Source: Streptomyces sp. NBC_01723
GTDB lineage: Bacteria > Actinomycetota > Actinomycetes > Streptomycetales > Streptomycetaceae
NCBI RefSeq assembly: GCF_036246005.1
Contig: NZ_CP109171.1
Coordinates: 5,258,001-5,322,000 of the forward strand
Reading direction: 5' to 3'
DNA length: 64,000 bases
Position numbers and translations under genes: made by a program
Shown: piece by piece, positions 49,815 to 57,699 of the stretch
Layout of the letters: each line of letters starts with the position of its first letter
How positions within the stretch are numbered: the stretch's first letter is position 1
Notes under the pieces: generated by a model
The model's input: only the letters and a program-made list of their open reading frames with translations
What the model was told of the DNA's origin: nothing
The model's database searches: none

Positions 49815-51533
49815 GTGCGCATCGGACTGCTTACGGAGGGTGGCTATCCGTATGTGAGCGGTGAGGCCGGACTCTGGTGCGACCGGCTCGTGCGCGGGCT
49901 GGATCGGCACGAGTTCGACGTCTACGCGCTCAGCCGCAGCGAGCACCAGGAGGCCGAGGGGTGGGTGCCGCTGCCGCCGCAGGTCAGCCGGGTGCGCACC
50001 GCCTCGCTGTGGGAGACCGAGGACGACGGGATCGTGCTCGGACGGCGCGCGCGCCGGCGCTTCGCCGACTGCTACGGCGAGATCGCCACGGCCCTGTGCA
50101 CGGCCGCACCCGGAGATCCGTCCGCGGTCTCCGAGGAGGCGTCGGCCCTAGAGGCGGACCGTTTCGCCAGCGCGCTGTACGGCCTCGCCGAACTCGCCCG
50201 CGACGAGGGCGGGCTGTCCGCCGCGCTCCGGTCGGACATCGCCGTGCGCGCCCTGGAACGCGCCTGTCGCGCGCCCGGCGCCCACCGCTCCGCCCGCGAG
50301 GCGCGCGTCCCCGACCTGCTCGCCGTCGCCGCGCGCCTCGAACGCGCCCTGCGCCCCCTGTCGCTCGACTGGTACGAGGACGACGGCCTCGGAGCCGTGG
50401 ACCTGTGCCACGCGGCCTCCGGCGGCCCGGCCGCCCTGCCCGGTCTGCTCGCCCGTCAATTCCACGACGTGCCGCTGCTGGTGACCGAGTACGGGGTCCG
50501 GCTGCGCTCGCACTACCTCACGGAACCCGACGCCCCGCCGTCCACACGGACCCTGCTCGCCGCGTTCCACGGGCGGCTGGCCGCCGAGACCTACCGGCGC
50601 GCGGCCGTGATCACACCCGGCAACACGCACGCCCGCCGCTGGCAGGAACGCTGCGGTGCCGACCGTGCCAAGCTCCGCACGGTCCACCCGGGCATGGACG
50701 CCGCGCCCTTCGCCGAAGCGGGGGAGTCGCCGGAGTGCGCCGATCCGCGGACCCTCGTCTGGGTCGGCCGCGTGGAGCCGGCGAAGGACCTGGTCTCGCT
50801 GCTGCACGCCTTCGCGGAGATCCGCAGGGCCGAGCCCGGGGCACGCCTGCGGGTCGTCGGCACGCCGTCCGGCCCCGAGGGCGCGGCCTACCTCGCGCAC
50901 TGCAAGGCCCTGGCCGCACAGCTGTTCCCCGACGAGGCCGACGGTCCGCACGCCGTCGGCCGCAACCCGGTCTCCTTCGAGGAGACCGGCGGGCCGGAAC
51001 TTCCGTCCCGCGCCGACGCGTACGCCTCCGCCGCCCTGGTGGTGCTCTCCAGCGTCGTCGAGGGCTTCCCGGCCGGGCTGGTCGAGGCCATGTTCTGCGG
51101 TCGCGCGACCGTGTCCACGGACGTCGGCGCGGTGGTGGAGGCCATCGGCGGCACCGGACTCGTCGTGCCCCCGCGCAATCCGCGGGCGCTCGCCGAGGCG
51201 TGCGTCGCCCTGCTGCGCGACCCCGAGCGCCGCGAGCGCCTCGGAGCCGCCGCGCGCGCCCGCGCACTGGAGCTGTTCACCGTCGAGCAGAACGTCGCGG
51301 CATTTCACGGCATTTACCTGGAGATCCTCTCGCGCACACCGGTGCGGCGCGTCCTCCTCGACGACATGGGCGCACCCCTGCCGTTCGGCGTACCGGCCGA
51401 GGCCCACGTCCCGGGCCGGTGGGCCGACCCCGCGGCCCGGATCGCCGTACGCGGCGGCCCCGGCTGGGCGACGGACACACCCGTCGCGGCCACGACCCCC
51501 GTCTCCGCCGCGCCCGAGGGAGTGTCCCGATGA
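49815..51533 (+). CDS. PelF-type glycosyltransferase (DUF3492 + GT4)
   Basis: 572 residues, GTG 49815. N-terminal DUF3492 (IGLLTEGGYPYVSGEAGLWC, the PelF signature; LSLDWYEDDGLGAVDLCHAA; LLVTEYGVRLRSHYL). C-terminal GT-B domain: LVWVGRVEPAKDLVSLLHAF, FEETGGPELPSRADAYASAA, and the donor-binding ASAALVVLSSVVEGFPAGLVEAM with E-x7-E. The family polymerises amino sugars from UDP donors (PelF of the Pel polysaccharide). It starts an operon: ATGA overlap with the membrane protein. Product here is inferred, not known. Confidence 0.88.
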   Translation: MRIGLLTEGGYPYVSGEAGLWCDRLVRGLDRHEFDVYALSRSEHQEAEGWVPLPPQVSRVRTASLWETEDDGIVLGRRARRRFADCYGEIATALCTAAPGDPSAVSEEASALEADRFASALYGLAELARDEGGLSAALRSDIAVRALERACRAPGAHRSAREARVPDLLAVAARLERALRPLSLDWYEDDGLGAVDLCHAASGGPAALPGLLARQFHDVPLLVTEYGVRLRSHYLTEPDAPPSTRTLLAAFHGRLAAETYRRAAVITPGNTHARRWQERCGADRAKLRTVHPGMDAAPFAEAGESPECADPRTLVWVGRVEPAKDLVSLLHAFAEIRRAEPGARLRVVGTPSGPEGAAYLAHCKALAAQLFPDEADGPHAVGRNPVSFEETGGPELPSRADAYASAALVVLSSVVEGFPAGLVEAMFCGRATVSTDVGAVVEAIGGTGLVVPPRNPRALAEACVALLRDPERRERLGAAARARALELFTVEQNVAAFHGIYLEILSRTPVRRVLLDDMGAPLPFGVPAEAHVPGRWADPAARIAVRGGPGWATDTPVAATTPVSAAPEGVSR

Positions 51534-52798
51534 GCGGCCTCGGCGAACTGGACCGGCCCGAGACGCCCAGCAGTCCGGGGGCCTGGGACGAACGCTCACG
51601 CCGTTCCCTGACGGACGTCGGTGGCGACGAGGGCGGGACGGATGAGAGCGGGAGCCGTGGCGCGGGCGCGGTGGCGTCCTCGCGAGACCGGCAGTCGCCC
51701 TCCCGCGCCCGCCGGTCCAACGCGGACCCCGTGAAGGCCCTGATGCACCGCCACCGCGACCTGTGCGAACGCGCCGTGGACCCGCTGGAGATCGCGGCCG
51801 GCCTGGAGGCGCACGGCGTCACCGACCGTACCGCCGCACGCTTCCGGCACCGGGACGTCTTCTCCCTCGCGGAGGAGATGTACGCCCGCGTCCCGCGCGA
51901 CGACGACCCGGCGCCGCGCCTCACGAACCCGCCGGCCCCGAGCGTCCGCGCCGCGTGGCTCCTGCTCGCCCTGCTGCCCGGCGTCCTGTGCGCCGCCGCC
52001 GTGGCCGGCCTGCGCCTCACCGACGGGAGGCCACGCCTGATCGCGGCCGCCGTCGGCGCGCTCGCCGTGACGATGGCGCTGCGCGCGGCACTGCGCCGAG
52101 GCCCGTTGAGCGCCGCCACCCGAACCTCCGGTACCTGGACCTGCTGGCTGGTCGGCTACGCCCTCCTCGGCGACGGACTCCTGCGCACCGCCCTCGCCGG
52201 AGGCCCCGACGCCCTGCCGGACGGCACGGCCGACGGGGAGTGGCCCCTCACCGCCGCCCCCGTCGTGGCGCTCGCGCTGTCCTGTGCGCCCGCCGCGGTC
52301 TGCGCCCACCTCTTCGCCGTGCGCGCCCGGCGCAAACTGACGTCCAGCCGCGGCCTCGCCGACTTCTCCGCCTCCGTACGCCCCCTCCTGCTCGGCACGT
52401 TCGCCCTGTACATGGGCGTTCTGACCGCCCTGCTCACGCTGACCGGCGCGGTCCTGGACGAGCCCGCGGCACACCCCCAGGCTCTCGCCCTGGGCGCCCT
52501 GCTGCTGCTCGCCCGGCTGCTCACCGTGCACGGCCACGCCCACTCCGCCACGCTCGTCCTCACCGCCACGGCCGCCGCCGAGGGAGCCGCCCTGGCCACG
52601 CTCTTCGCCGGCCGCCTCCCCGGCTGTGACTTCCTGGCCGTGCCCGTGGAGGCCCTGGTGGCCGCCTGCGGCCCGGCCGGTGTGCCCACGGCGGCCTGCG
52701 GCCTCGGCGCGCTGACCCTCCTGGTGCACGCGTCCCGTCGCCTGACCAGGGCGAGCGCCCACGCCCATGCCGACGCAGCGACGGAGCGGCCGGGATGA
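51530..52798 (+). CDS. Polytopic membrane protein of the PelF-like operon
   Basis: 422 residues, ATG overlapping the glycosyltransferase stop. The N-terminal 65 residues are disordered; then a helical cytosolic part (ADPVKALMHRHRDLCERAVD, and VTDRTAARFRHRDVFSLAEE); then about nine hydrophobic helices to the end. It does not show clear MATE/PelG motifs that I can recognise, but would suit an export partner for a cytosolic polymerase. The N-terminal segment is also seen in other Streptomyces membrane proteins. Function unknown. Confidence 0.8.
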   Translation: MSGLGELDRPETPSSPGAWDERSRRSLTDVGGDEGGTDESGSRGAGAVASSRDRQSPSRARRSNADPVKALMHRHRDLCERAVDPLEIAAGLEAHGVTDRTAARFRHRDVFSLAEEMYARVPRDDDPAPRLTNPPAPSVRAAWLLLALLPGVLCAAAVAGLRLTDGRPRLIAAAVGALAVTMALRAALRRGPLSAATRTSGTWTCWLVGYALLGDGLLRTALAGGPDALPDGTADGEWPLTAAPVVALALSCAPAAVCAHLFAVRARRKLTSSRGLADFSASVRPLLLGTFALYMGVLTALLTLTGAVLDEPAAHPQALALGALLLLARLLTVHGHAHSATLVLTATAAAEGAALATLFAGRLPGCDFLAVPVEALVAACGPAGVPTAACGLGALTLLVHASRRLTRASAHAHADAATERPG

Positions 52799-52853
52799 GC
52801 ACGCCCCGGGCAGCCCTGCACACGTCCGCAAACACCCCCTGAAGGAGCCCCAG

Positions 52854-52901
52854 ATGACCACCTCCCGACCCGACGCCTCGGCACCGGGAGCCGCCCGATG
52901 A
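52854..52901 (+). CDS. 15-codon ORF translationally coupled to the epimerase
   Basis: ATG with GAAGGAG upstream, reading MTTSRPDASAPGAAR and then TGA, which overlaps the epimerase ATG as ATGA. The epimerase start itself lacks a ribosome site beyond the GGGAG inside this ORF. It may be a coupling leader peptide. Whether the peptide is made is unknown. Confidence 0.5.
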   Translation: MTTSRPDASAPGAAR

Positions 52902-53956
52902 GAGTCCTGCTGATCGGAGCCAACGGCTACATCGGACGCTTCGTCGCCGACCGTCTCCTCGCCGACCCGGCCGTCCAGCTCACCGCTCTCGGCCGCGGCG
53001 ACGACGCCGACGTCCGCTTCGACCTCGCCACCGGCAGCCCCGGCGCCCTCACCCGCTTCCTGGACGCGGTCCACCCCGGCGTCGTCGTCAACTGCGCGGG
53101 CGCCACCCGGGGCGGCGCCCGCGAACTCACCCGGCACAACACCGTCGCCGTCGCCACCGTCTGCGAGGCCCTGCGCCGCAGCGGGTGCGGCGCCCGGCTG
53201 GTGCAGGTCGGCTGCAGCGCGGAGTACGGGCCCAGCCAGCCCGGCTCCTCCACCGCCGAGGACGCCGTGCCCCGCCCCGGCGGCCCGTACGGCGTGAGCA
53301 AACTCGCCGCGACCGAGCTGGTCCTCGGCTCCGGCCTGGACGCCGTCGTCCTCCGCGTCTTCTCACCCGCGGGCCCCGGCACCCCCGCCGGCTCACCGCT
53401 GGGCCGCCTCGCCGAGGCCATGCGCCGCGCCATGCAGTCCGGGGACGGTGAGCTGCGGCTCGGCGGTCTCGGTGCCCAGCGCGACTTCATCGACGTCCGC
53501 GACGTCGCCCGCGCCGTGCACGCCGCCTCGCTCTCCGCCGCCCAGGGCGTCATCAACATCGGCTCCGGCCGCGCCGTCCGCCTGCGCGACGCCGCCGCCA
53601 CCCTCGCCCGCGTGGCCGGCTACGGCGGCGCCCTGCACGAACTCGACGGACCGCCCGGCGCGCTGCGGCCCACCATCGGCCATCCCCGCACCGAATCCGT
53701 CGGGCACCGCGTCGACGCCCTGGGCCACCACCGCGCCGACGGCCTCGGCCACCACCGCCCGGAACCCCTCGGGCACCGCGGTGACCGCGCCGACACCGAG
53801 CACGCCGCGCCGGTCTCCTACCCCTACCCGGACGGCTGCGGCAGCTGGCAGCAGGCCGATGTGCGCACCGCGCGCGACCGGCTCGGCTGGCGGCCCCGGA
53901 TCGGTCTCGAAGAGTCCCTCGCGGACATCTGGATGGAGGCGGCGTGTCGTATCTGA
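52898..53956 (+). CDS. NAD-dependent sugar-nucleotide epimerase/dehydratase with GH-rich insertion
   Basis: 352 residues, ATG 52898. Extended SDR: N-terminal GANGYIGRFVADRLL (NAD loop), VVVNCAGATRGGARELTRHN, catalytic S/Y-x3-K as GCSAEYGPSQP and PYGVSKLAATEL, then RDFIDVRDVARAV. At about residues 267-308 there is an inserted region with repeated (A/P)LGHHR-type units before WQQADVRTARDRLGWRPR. Relatives make UDP-Gal/GalNAc or dTDP-sugars. It likely supplies donor sugar to the adjacent PelF-type enzyme. Overlaps the next gene by 13 nt. Confidence 0.88.
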   Translation: MRVLLIGANGYIGRFVADRLLADPAVQLTALGRGDDADVRFDLATGSPGALTRFLDAVHPGVVVNCAGATRGGARELTRHNTVAVATVCEALRRSGCGARLVQVGCSAEYGPSQPGSSTAEDAVPRPGGPYGVSKLAATELVLGSGLDAVVLRVFSPAGPGTPAGSPLGRLAEAMRRAMQSGDGELRLGGLGAQRDFIDVRDVARAVHAASLSAAQGVINIGSGRAVRLRDAAATLARVAGYGGALHELDGPPGALRPTIGHPRTESVGHRVDALGHHRADGLGHHRPEPLGHRGDRADTEHAAPVSYPYPDGCGSWQQADVRTARDRLGWRPRIGLEESLADIWMEAACRI

Positions 53957-54693
53957 CCAGCACGAGGACGGGCACCGCGAGCACCGGCATACGCACCGGC
54001 CTCGGCGTCCCCGGGCTGGCCCACCCCCTCGTCGCCCCCGATGAGTGGGCCGGCCTCACCTGCCCCGGTACCCCCCTGCACTGGGTCGTCCTCAACATCG
54101 CCGACGGCCCCGGCGCCCACCCGGACCCGCGCTGCCTGGAGGCCGCCGGGCGCCTGCGCAACGCGGGCGTCCGCGTCCTCGGCCACGTCGACGCCGCGTA
54201 CGGTGCACGAAGCCTCGGCGATCAGATCTCCGAGGCCCACCGGTATCTCGACTGGTACCAGGTCGACGGCTTCCTCCTCGACCGCTGCCCGTCCGAACGG
54301 GCCGCCCTCCCCGAGATCCGCCGCACCGTCGGCACACTCCGCGTGATCCGTGACGACGCTCACATCGTCCTCTGCCACGGCGCCCACCCCTACCCCGGCT
54401 ACGCCGAGAACGCCGACCAACTCGTGACCTTCTCCGGCACCTGGGCCGACTACCGCTGGTCGCAGGCGGCCGAGTGGAGCGCCGACTATCCGCCCGAGCG
54501 CTTCTGCCACTTCGTCCACGGCGTCCCGCGCGGGCACCTGGAGGAGGCGCTGCGCATCGCCCGCTGGCAGGGTGCCGCGACGATCTACTTCACCGATCGC
54601 ACGGACCTGGGCGGCCGGGTGGACCCCTGGGAGACGATGCCCGGCTACTGGGACGAAATCGTCTCGCGGGTCGGGACGGGTGTCTCGGAATGA
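53944..54693 (+). CDS. Spherulation-specific family 4 protein (putative TIM-barrel glycosidase)
   Basis: 249 residues, GTG 53944 within the end of the epimerase gene. Spherulin-4 pattern: WVVLNIADGPGAHPDPRCLE, VLGHVDAAYGARSLGDQISE, DWYQVDGFLLDRCPSERAAL and FSGTWADYRW. The acidic residues in VDGFLLDR are candidate catalytic groups, as in GH135/GH114 relatives that cut alpha-1,4-galactosamine polymers. No signal peptide is seen, so it would act inside or be exported otherwise. Role in trimming the operon's polysaccharide is inferred. Confidence 0.85.
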   Translation: MSYLTSTRTGTASTGIRTGLGVPGLAHPLVAPDEWAGLTCPGTPLHWVVLNIADGPGAHPDPRCLEAAGRLRNAGVRVLGHVDAAYGARSLGDQISEAHRYLDWYQVDGFLLDRCPSERAALPEIRRTVGTLRVIRDDAHIVLCHGAHPYPGYAENADQLVTFSGTWADYRWSQAAEWSADYPPERFCHFVHGVPRGHLEEALRIARWQGAATIYFTDRTDLGGRVDPWETMPGYWDEIVSRVGTGVSE

Positions 54694-54756
54694 AAAAGGC
54701 CATGGCAGTGTTACTGGCAGAGCAACCGTAATCACTGACCGACCAACGGAGTCCCC

Positions 54757-55935
54757 GTGTCGCTGCCACCCCTGGTCGAGCCGGCCGCCGAGCTCACCGT
54801 AGACGAGGTCCGCAGGTACTCCCGCCACCTGATCATCCCCGACGTGGGGATGGACGGGCAGAAGCGGCTGAAGAACGCCAAGGTGCTCGCCGTGGGCGCG
54901 GGCGGCCTCGGTTCGCCGACCCTGATGTACCTGGCGGCAGCCGGTGTCGGCACGCTCGGCATCGTCGAGTTCGACGAGGTCGACGAGTCCAACCTGCAGC
55001 GGCAGGTCATCCACAGCCAGGCCGACATCGGCCGCTCGAAGGCCGAGTCCGCCCGCGACACCATCAAGGGCATCAACCCGTACGTGGACGTGATCCTTCA
55101 CGAGGAGCGGCTCGAGGCCGACAACGTGATGGACATCTTCCGCGAGTACGACCTGATCGTCGACGGTACGGACAACTTCGCGACCCGCTACCTGGTCAAC
55201 GACGCCTGTGTGCTGCTGAACAAGCCCTACGTCTGGGGTTCGATCTACCGCTTCGACGGCCAGGCGTCCGTCTTCTGGTCCGAGCACGGTCCGTGCTACC
55301 GCTGCCTCTACCCGGAGCCCCCGCCCCCCGGCATGGTCCCCTCCTGCGCCGAGGGCGGCGTCCTGGGCGTGCTGTGCGCGTCCATCGGCTCCATCCAGAC
55401 CAATGAGGCCATCAAGCTCCTCGCGGGCATCGGTGAGCCGCTGGTCGGCCGTCTGATGATCTACGACGCCCTGGAGATGCAGTACCGCCAGGTCAAGGTC
55501 CGCAAGGACCCCGACTGCGCGGTCTGCGGCGAGAATCCGACCGTCACCGAACTCATCGACTACGAGGCCTTCTGCGGCGTCGTGTCCGAGGAGGCCCAGG
55601 CGGCGGCCGCCGACTCCACGATCACTCCCAAGCAGCTCAAGGAGTGGATGGACGACGGCGAGAACATCGAGCTGATCGACGTCCGCGAGCCGAACGAGTT
55701 CGAGATCGTCTCCATCCCGGGCGCCAGGCTGATCCCGAAGAACGAGTTCCTCATGGGCTCCGCCCTGGAGAGCCTGCCGCAGGACAAGAAGATCGTCTTG
55801 AACTGCAAGACCGGTGTCCGCAGTGCGGAAGTCCTGGCGGTCCTGAAGTCCGCCGGCTTCTCGGACGCCGTGCACGTCGGCGGCGGCGTGATCGGCTGGG
55901 TCAACCAGATCGAGCCGGCGAAGCCGGTCTACTGA
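54757..55935 (+). CDS. moeZ: Adenylyltransferase/sulfurtransferase MoeZ (ThiF + rhodanese)
   Basis: 392 residues, GTG after CGGAG. ThiF/E1-like domain 1-270: VGAGGLGSPTLMYLAAAGVG, with zinc pairs C181/C184 and C254/C257. Rhodanese domain from about 285: ELIDVREPNEFE, with the persulfide Cys at 350 in LNCKTGVRSAEVL. It activates the C-terminus of small sulfur carriers by adenylation and then transfers sulfur. Substrates in actinobacteria include CysO, MoaD and ThiS-like carriers. Same position as Rv3206c. Confidence 0.94.
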   Translation: MSLPPLVEPAAELTVDEVRRYSRHLIIPDVGMDGQKRLKNAKVLAVGAGGLGSPTLMYLAAAGVGTLGIVEFDEVDESNLQRQVIHSQADIGRSKAESARDTIKGINPYVDVILHEERLEADNVMDIFREYDLIVDGTDNFATRYLVNDACVLLNKPYVWGSIYRFDGQASVFWSEHGPCYRCLYPEPPPPGMVPSCAEGGVLGVLCASIGSIQTNEAIKLLAGIGEPLVGRLMIYDALEMQYRQVKVRKDPDCAVCGENPTVTELIDYEAFCGVVSEEAQAAAADSTITPKQLKEWMDDGENIELIDVREPNEFEIVSIPGARLIPKNEFLMGSALESLPQDKKIVLNCKTGVRSAEVLAVLKSAGFSDAVHVGGGVIGWVNQIEPAKPVY

Positions 55936-55970
55936 CCGAAGCCGGTCCACCGGCCGAGACTCGTCCCGCG

Positions 55971-56017
55971 GACGGCGGGGGTTTCGCGCACCACGGGTGC
56001 CCGAAGCCCCCGCCGTC
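55971..56017. terminator. Strong bidirectional hairpin after moeZ
   Basis: GACGGCGGGGGTTTCG (55971-55986) pairs with CGAAGCCCCCGCCGTC (56002-56017), one G-U pair; the loop holds GCACC...GGTGC. It sits between the convergent stops of moeZ and the S33 peptidase. Confidence 0.85.
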
Positions 56018-56018
56018 G

Positions 56019-57560
56019 TCATGAGCAGACCTTGCCGGCCTCGGGCACCGTCCCCTTCAGCAGGTAGGCGTCCACCGCGGAGTCGACACAGTCGCTCCCG
56101 CTCCCGTACGCCCCGTGCCCCTCGCCCTTCCAGGTGAGCATCACGCCGACGTCCTCGCCCAGCTCGTCCGCCATCCTGCGGGCACCCTCGTAGGGCGTGG
56201 CCGGGTCGCCTGTGTTGCCGACCACGAGGATCGGGGCCGCGCCCGCCGCGCTCACGTCCGGGGTCTCGTGCTGTCCGGGAACGGGCCAGTCGTGACACCA
56301 GCCGGCCGTGTCCCAGCCCAGGAAGGCTCCGAAGACCGGCGAGACCTTCTCGAACCTCGGCAGCAGCGCCTTCGTCTCCTCCACGGTCGGCCGCTGCCTG
56401 TCGTCCAGGCACGATATGACCCGCTGGGAGTGGGTCGTCGTGCCGTAGCGACCCGAGTCGTCCCGTTCGTTGTAGCCGTCGGCCAGGGCGAGCAGCTCCG
56501 AGCCGTCGCCCTCCTCGGCCGCCGCCAGCGCGCTGGTCAGCGTCGGCCAAGTGGCCTCGCTGTAGAGCGGCAGCACGATGCCGGTGAGCGCCAGCGTCTG
56601 CGTCAGCTTCCGTCCCGGCGACGACGTCGGCAGGGGCTCCGCGTCCAGCCGTTCCAGCAGGGCGGTGATCTTCCGTGATCCCTGCCGGGGTTCCTGCCCG
56701 GTCGACTTCAGGTAGTCGTCCAGCGCCCGCTGGAAGCCCCTGGCCTGGTTCTCGGCGTGGCCCATCGTGTCGGCGCCCGGGTCCACGACGGCGTCGAGGA
56801 TCATGCGCCCCACCCGCTTCGGGAACAGGTGGGCGTACACCCCGCCCAGTTCGGTGCCGTACGAGATTCCGAAGTAGTGCATCTTCTCGTCGCCCAGCAC
56901 ATGGCGCATCAGGTCCATGTCGCGGGCCGTGTCCGTGGTCGAGACGTGCGCCATCAGCTTGCCGGCGGCCTTCTGGCAGCCCTTCCCGAAGTCGGCCGCG
57001 TCCTTCAGGTACGCCTGTTCCTCGGTCGCGGTGTCCGGCGTGGAGTCCACCGTCTCGGCCGCATCGATCGCCTCGTCGCCGCGGCAGCGGACGCCTTCGC
57101 TGGCGGCCACTCCGCGTGGGTCCCAGCTCACCAGGTCGTACCGCTCGTGCAGCGAGGAGACGAGCTCGCCGTAGGAAGGCATCATGGAGACGCCGGATCC
57201 GCCCGGGCCGCCGAAGTTGAACAGCAGGGAGCCGACGCGCTGTTCGCCCTTGGCCTTGGCCCGGATCAGCGCGAGGTCGATGGTCTCGCCGTCCGGGTCG
57301 GACCAGTCCAGCGGCGCCCTGAGTGTGGCGCACCGCCAGTCGCCGCCCGGTGCGGGGGAGTCGGCGGTGCCTTCGCAGCGGCCCCAGTCCAGCGACTGGG
57401 AGGCCAGCGCCTCGGGCACCCCGGACGGTGCCGCCGCCGAGGGCCCCGCGCTGCTCCGGCCTCCCTCGTCCCCGTCCTCGTCGGACGAGCCGCCGCTGCA
57501 GCCCGCCGTCAGCAGTGCGGCGGCGGCCGTCAGAGCCGTCCACCGTACGAGACGCCCCAT
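56019..57560 (-). CDS. Lipoprotein S33 peptidase (tripeptidyl aminopeptidase-like), copy 1
   Basis: 513 residues from ATG 57560, after GGGGAGAGGAC. Signal peptide with lipobox LLTAGC, then a Ser/Gly/Asp linker. Alpha/beta-hydrolase: LFNFGGPGGSGVSMM (oxyanion), Ser in YFGISYGTELGGVYAHLFPK, Asp in VVGNTGDPATPYEGARRMAD and His in KGEGHGAYGSG. TAP-like C-terminal domain with paired cysteines. Surface-bound exopeptidase of Streptomyces mycelium (Slp/Tap type). The 58-residue upstream open frame is spacer. Paralogue of the next gene. Confidence 0.92.
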   Translation of the reverse strand: MGRLVRWTALTAAAALLTAGCSGGSSDEDGDEGGRSSAGPSAAAPSGVPEALASQSLDWGRCEGTADSPAPGGDWRCATLRAPLDWSDPDGETIDLALIRAKAKGEQRVGSLLFNFGGPGGSGVSMMPSYGELVSSLHERYDLVSWDPRGVAASEGVRCRGDEAIDAAETVDSTPDTATEEQAYLKDAADFGKGCQKAAGKLMAHVSTTDTARDMDLMRHVLGDEKMHYFGISYGTELGGVYAHLFPKRVGRMILDAVVDPGADTMGHAENQARGFQRALDDYLKSTGQEPRQGSRKITALLERLDAEPLPTSSPGRKLTQTLALTGIVLPLYSEATWPTLTSALAAAEEGDGSELLALADGYNERDDSGRYGTTTHSQRVISCLDDRQRPTVEETKALLPRFEKVSPVFGAFLGWDTAGWCHDWPVPGQHETPDVSAAGAAPILVVGNTGDPATPYEGARRMADELGEDVGVMLTWKGEGHGAYGSGSDCVDSAVDAYLLKGTVPEAGKVCS

Positions 57561-57699
57561 GTCCTCTCCCCCCACGCGAGCCGTCCGCGCCGTGCGGCGG
57601 ATGGCGGTCATGCCATGGTAGGCGGACCACGCAGCGCCCGCCGAAGCCTGTGGATAACGCTTTGACCTGGTGTTTCCCAGTCCTGGGGCGATGTCGCGG

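Noticed and set aside
53824..57630. 1268-codon open frame on the minus strand
   Set aside because: Runs antisense through the epimerase, spherulin-4 and moeZ genes and out of frame with the S33 peptidase; no family resemblance.
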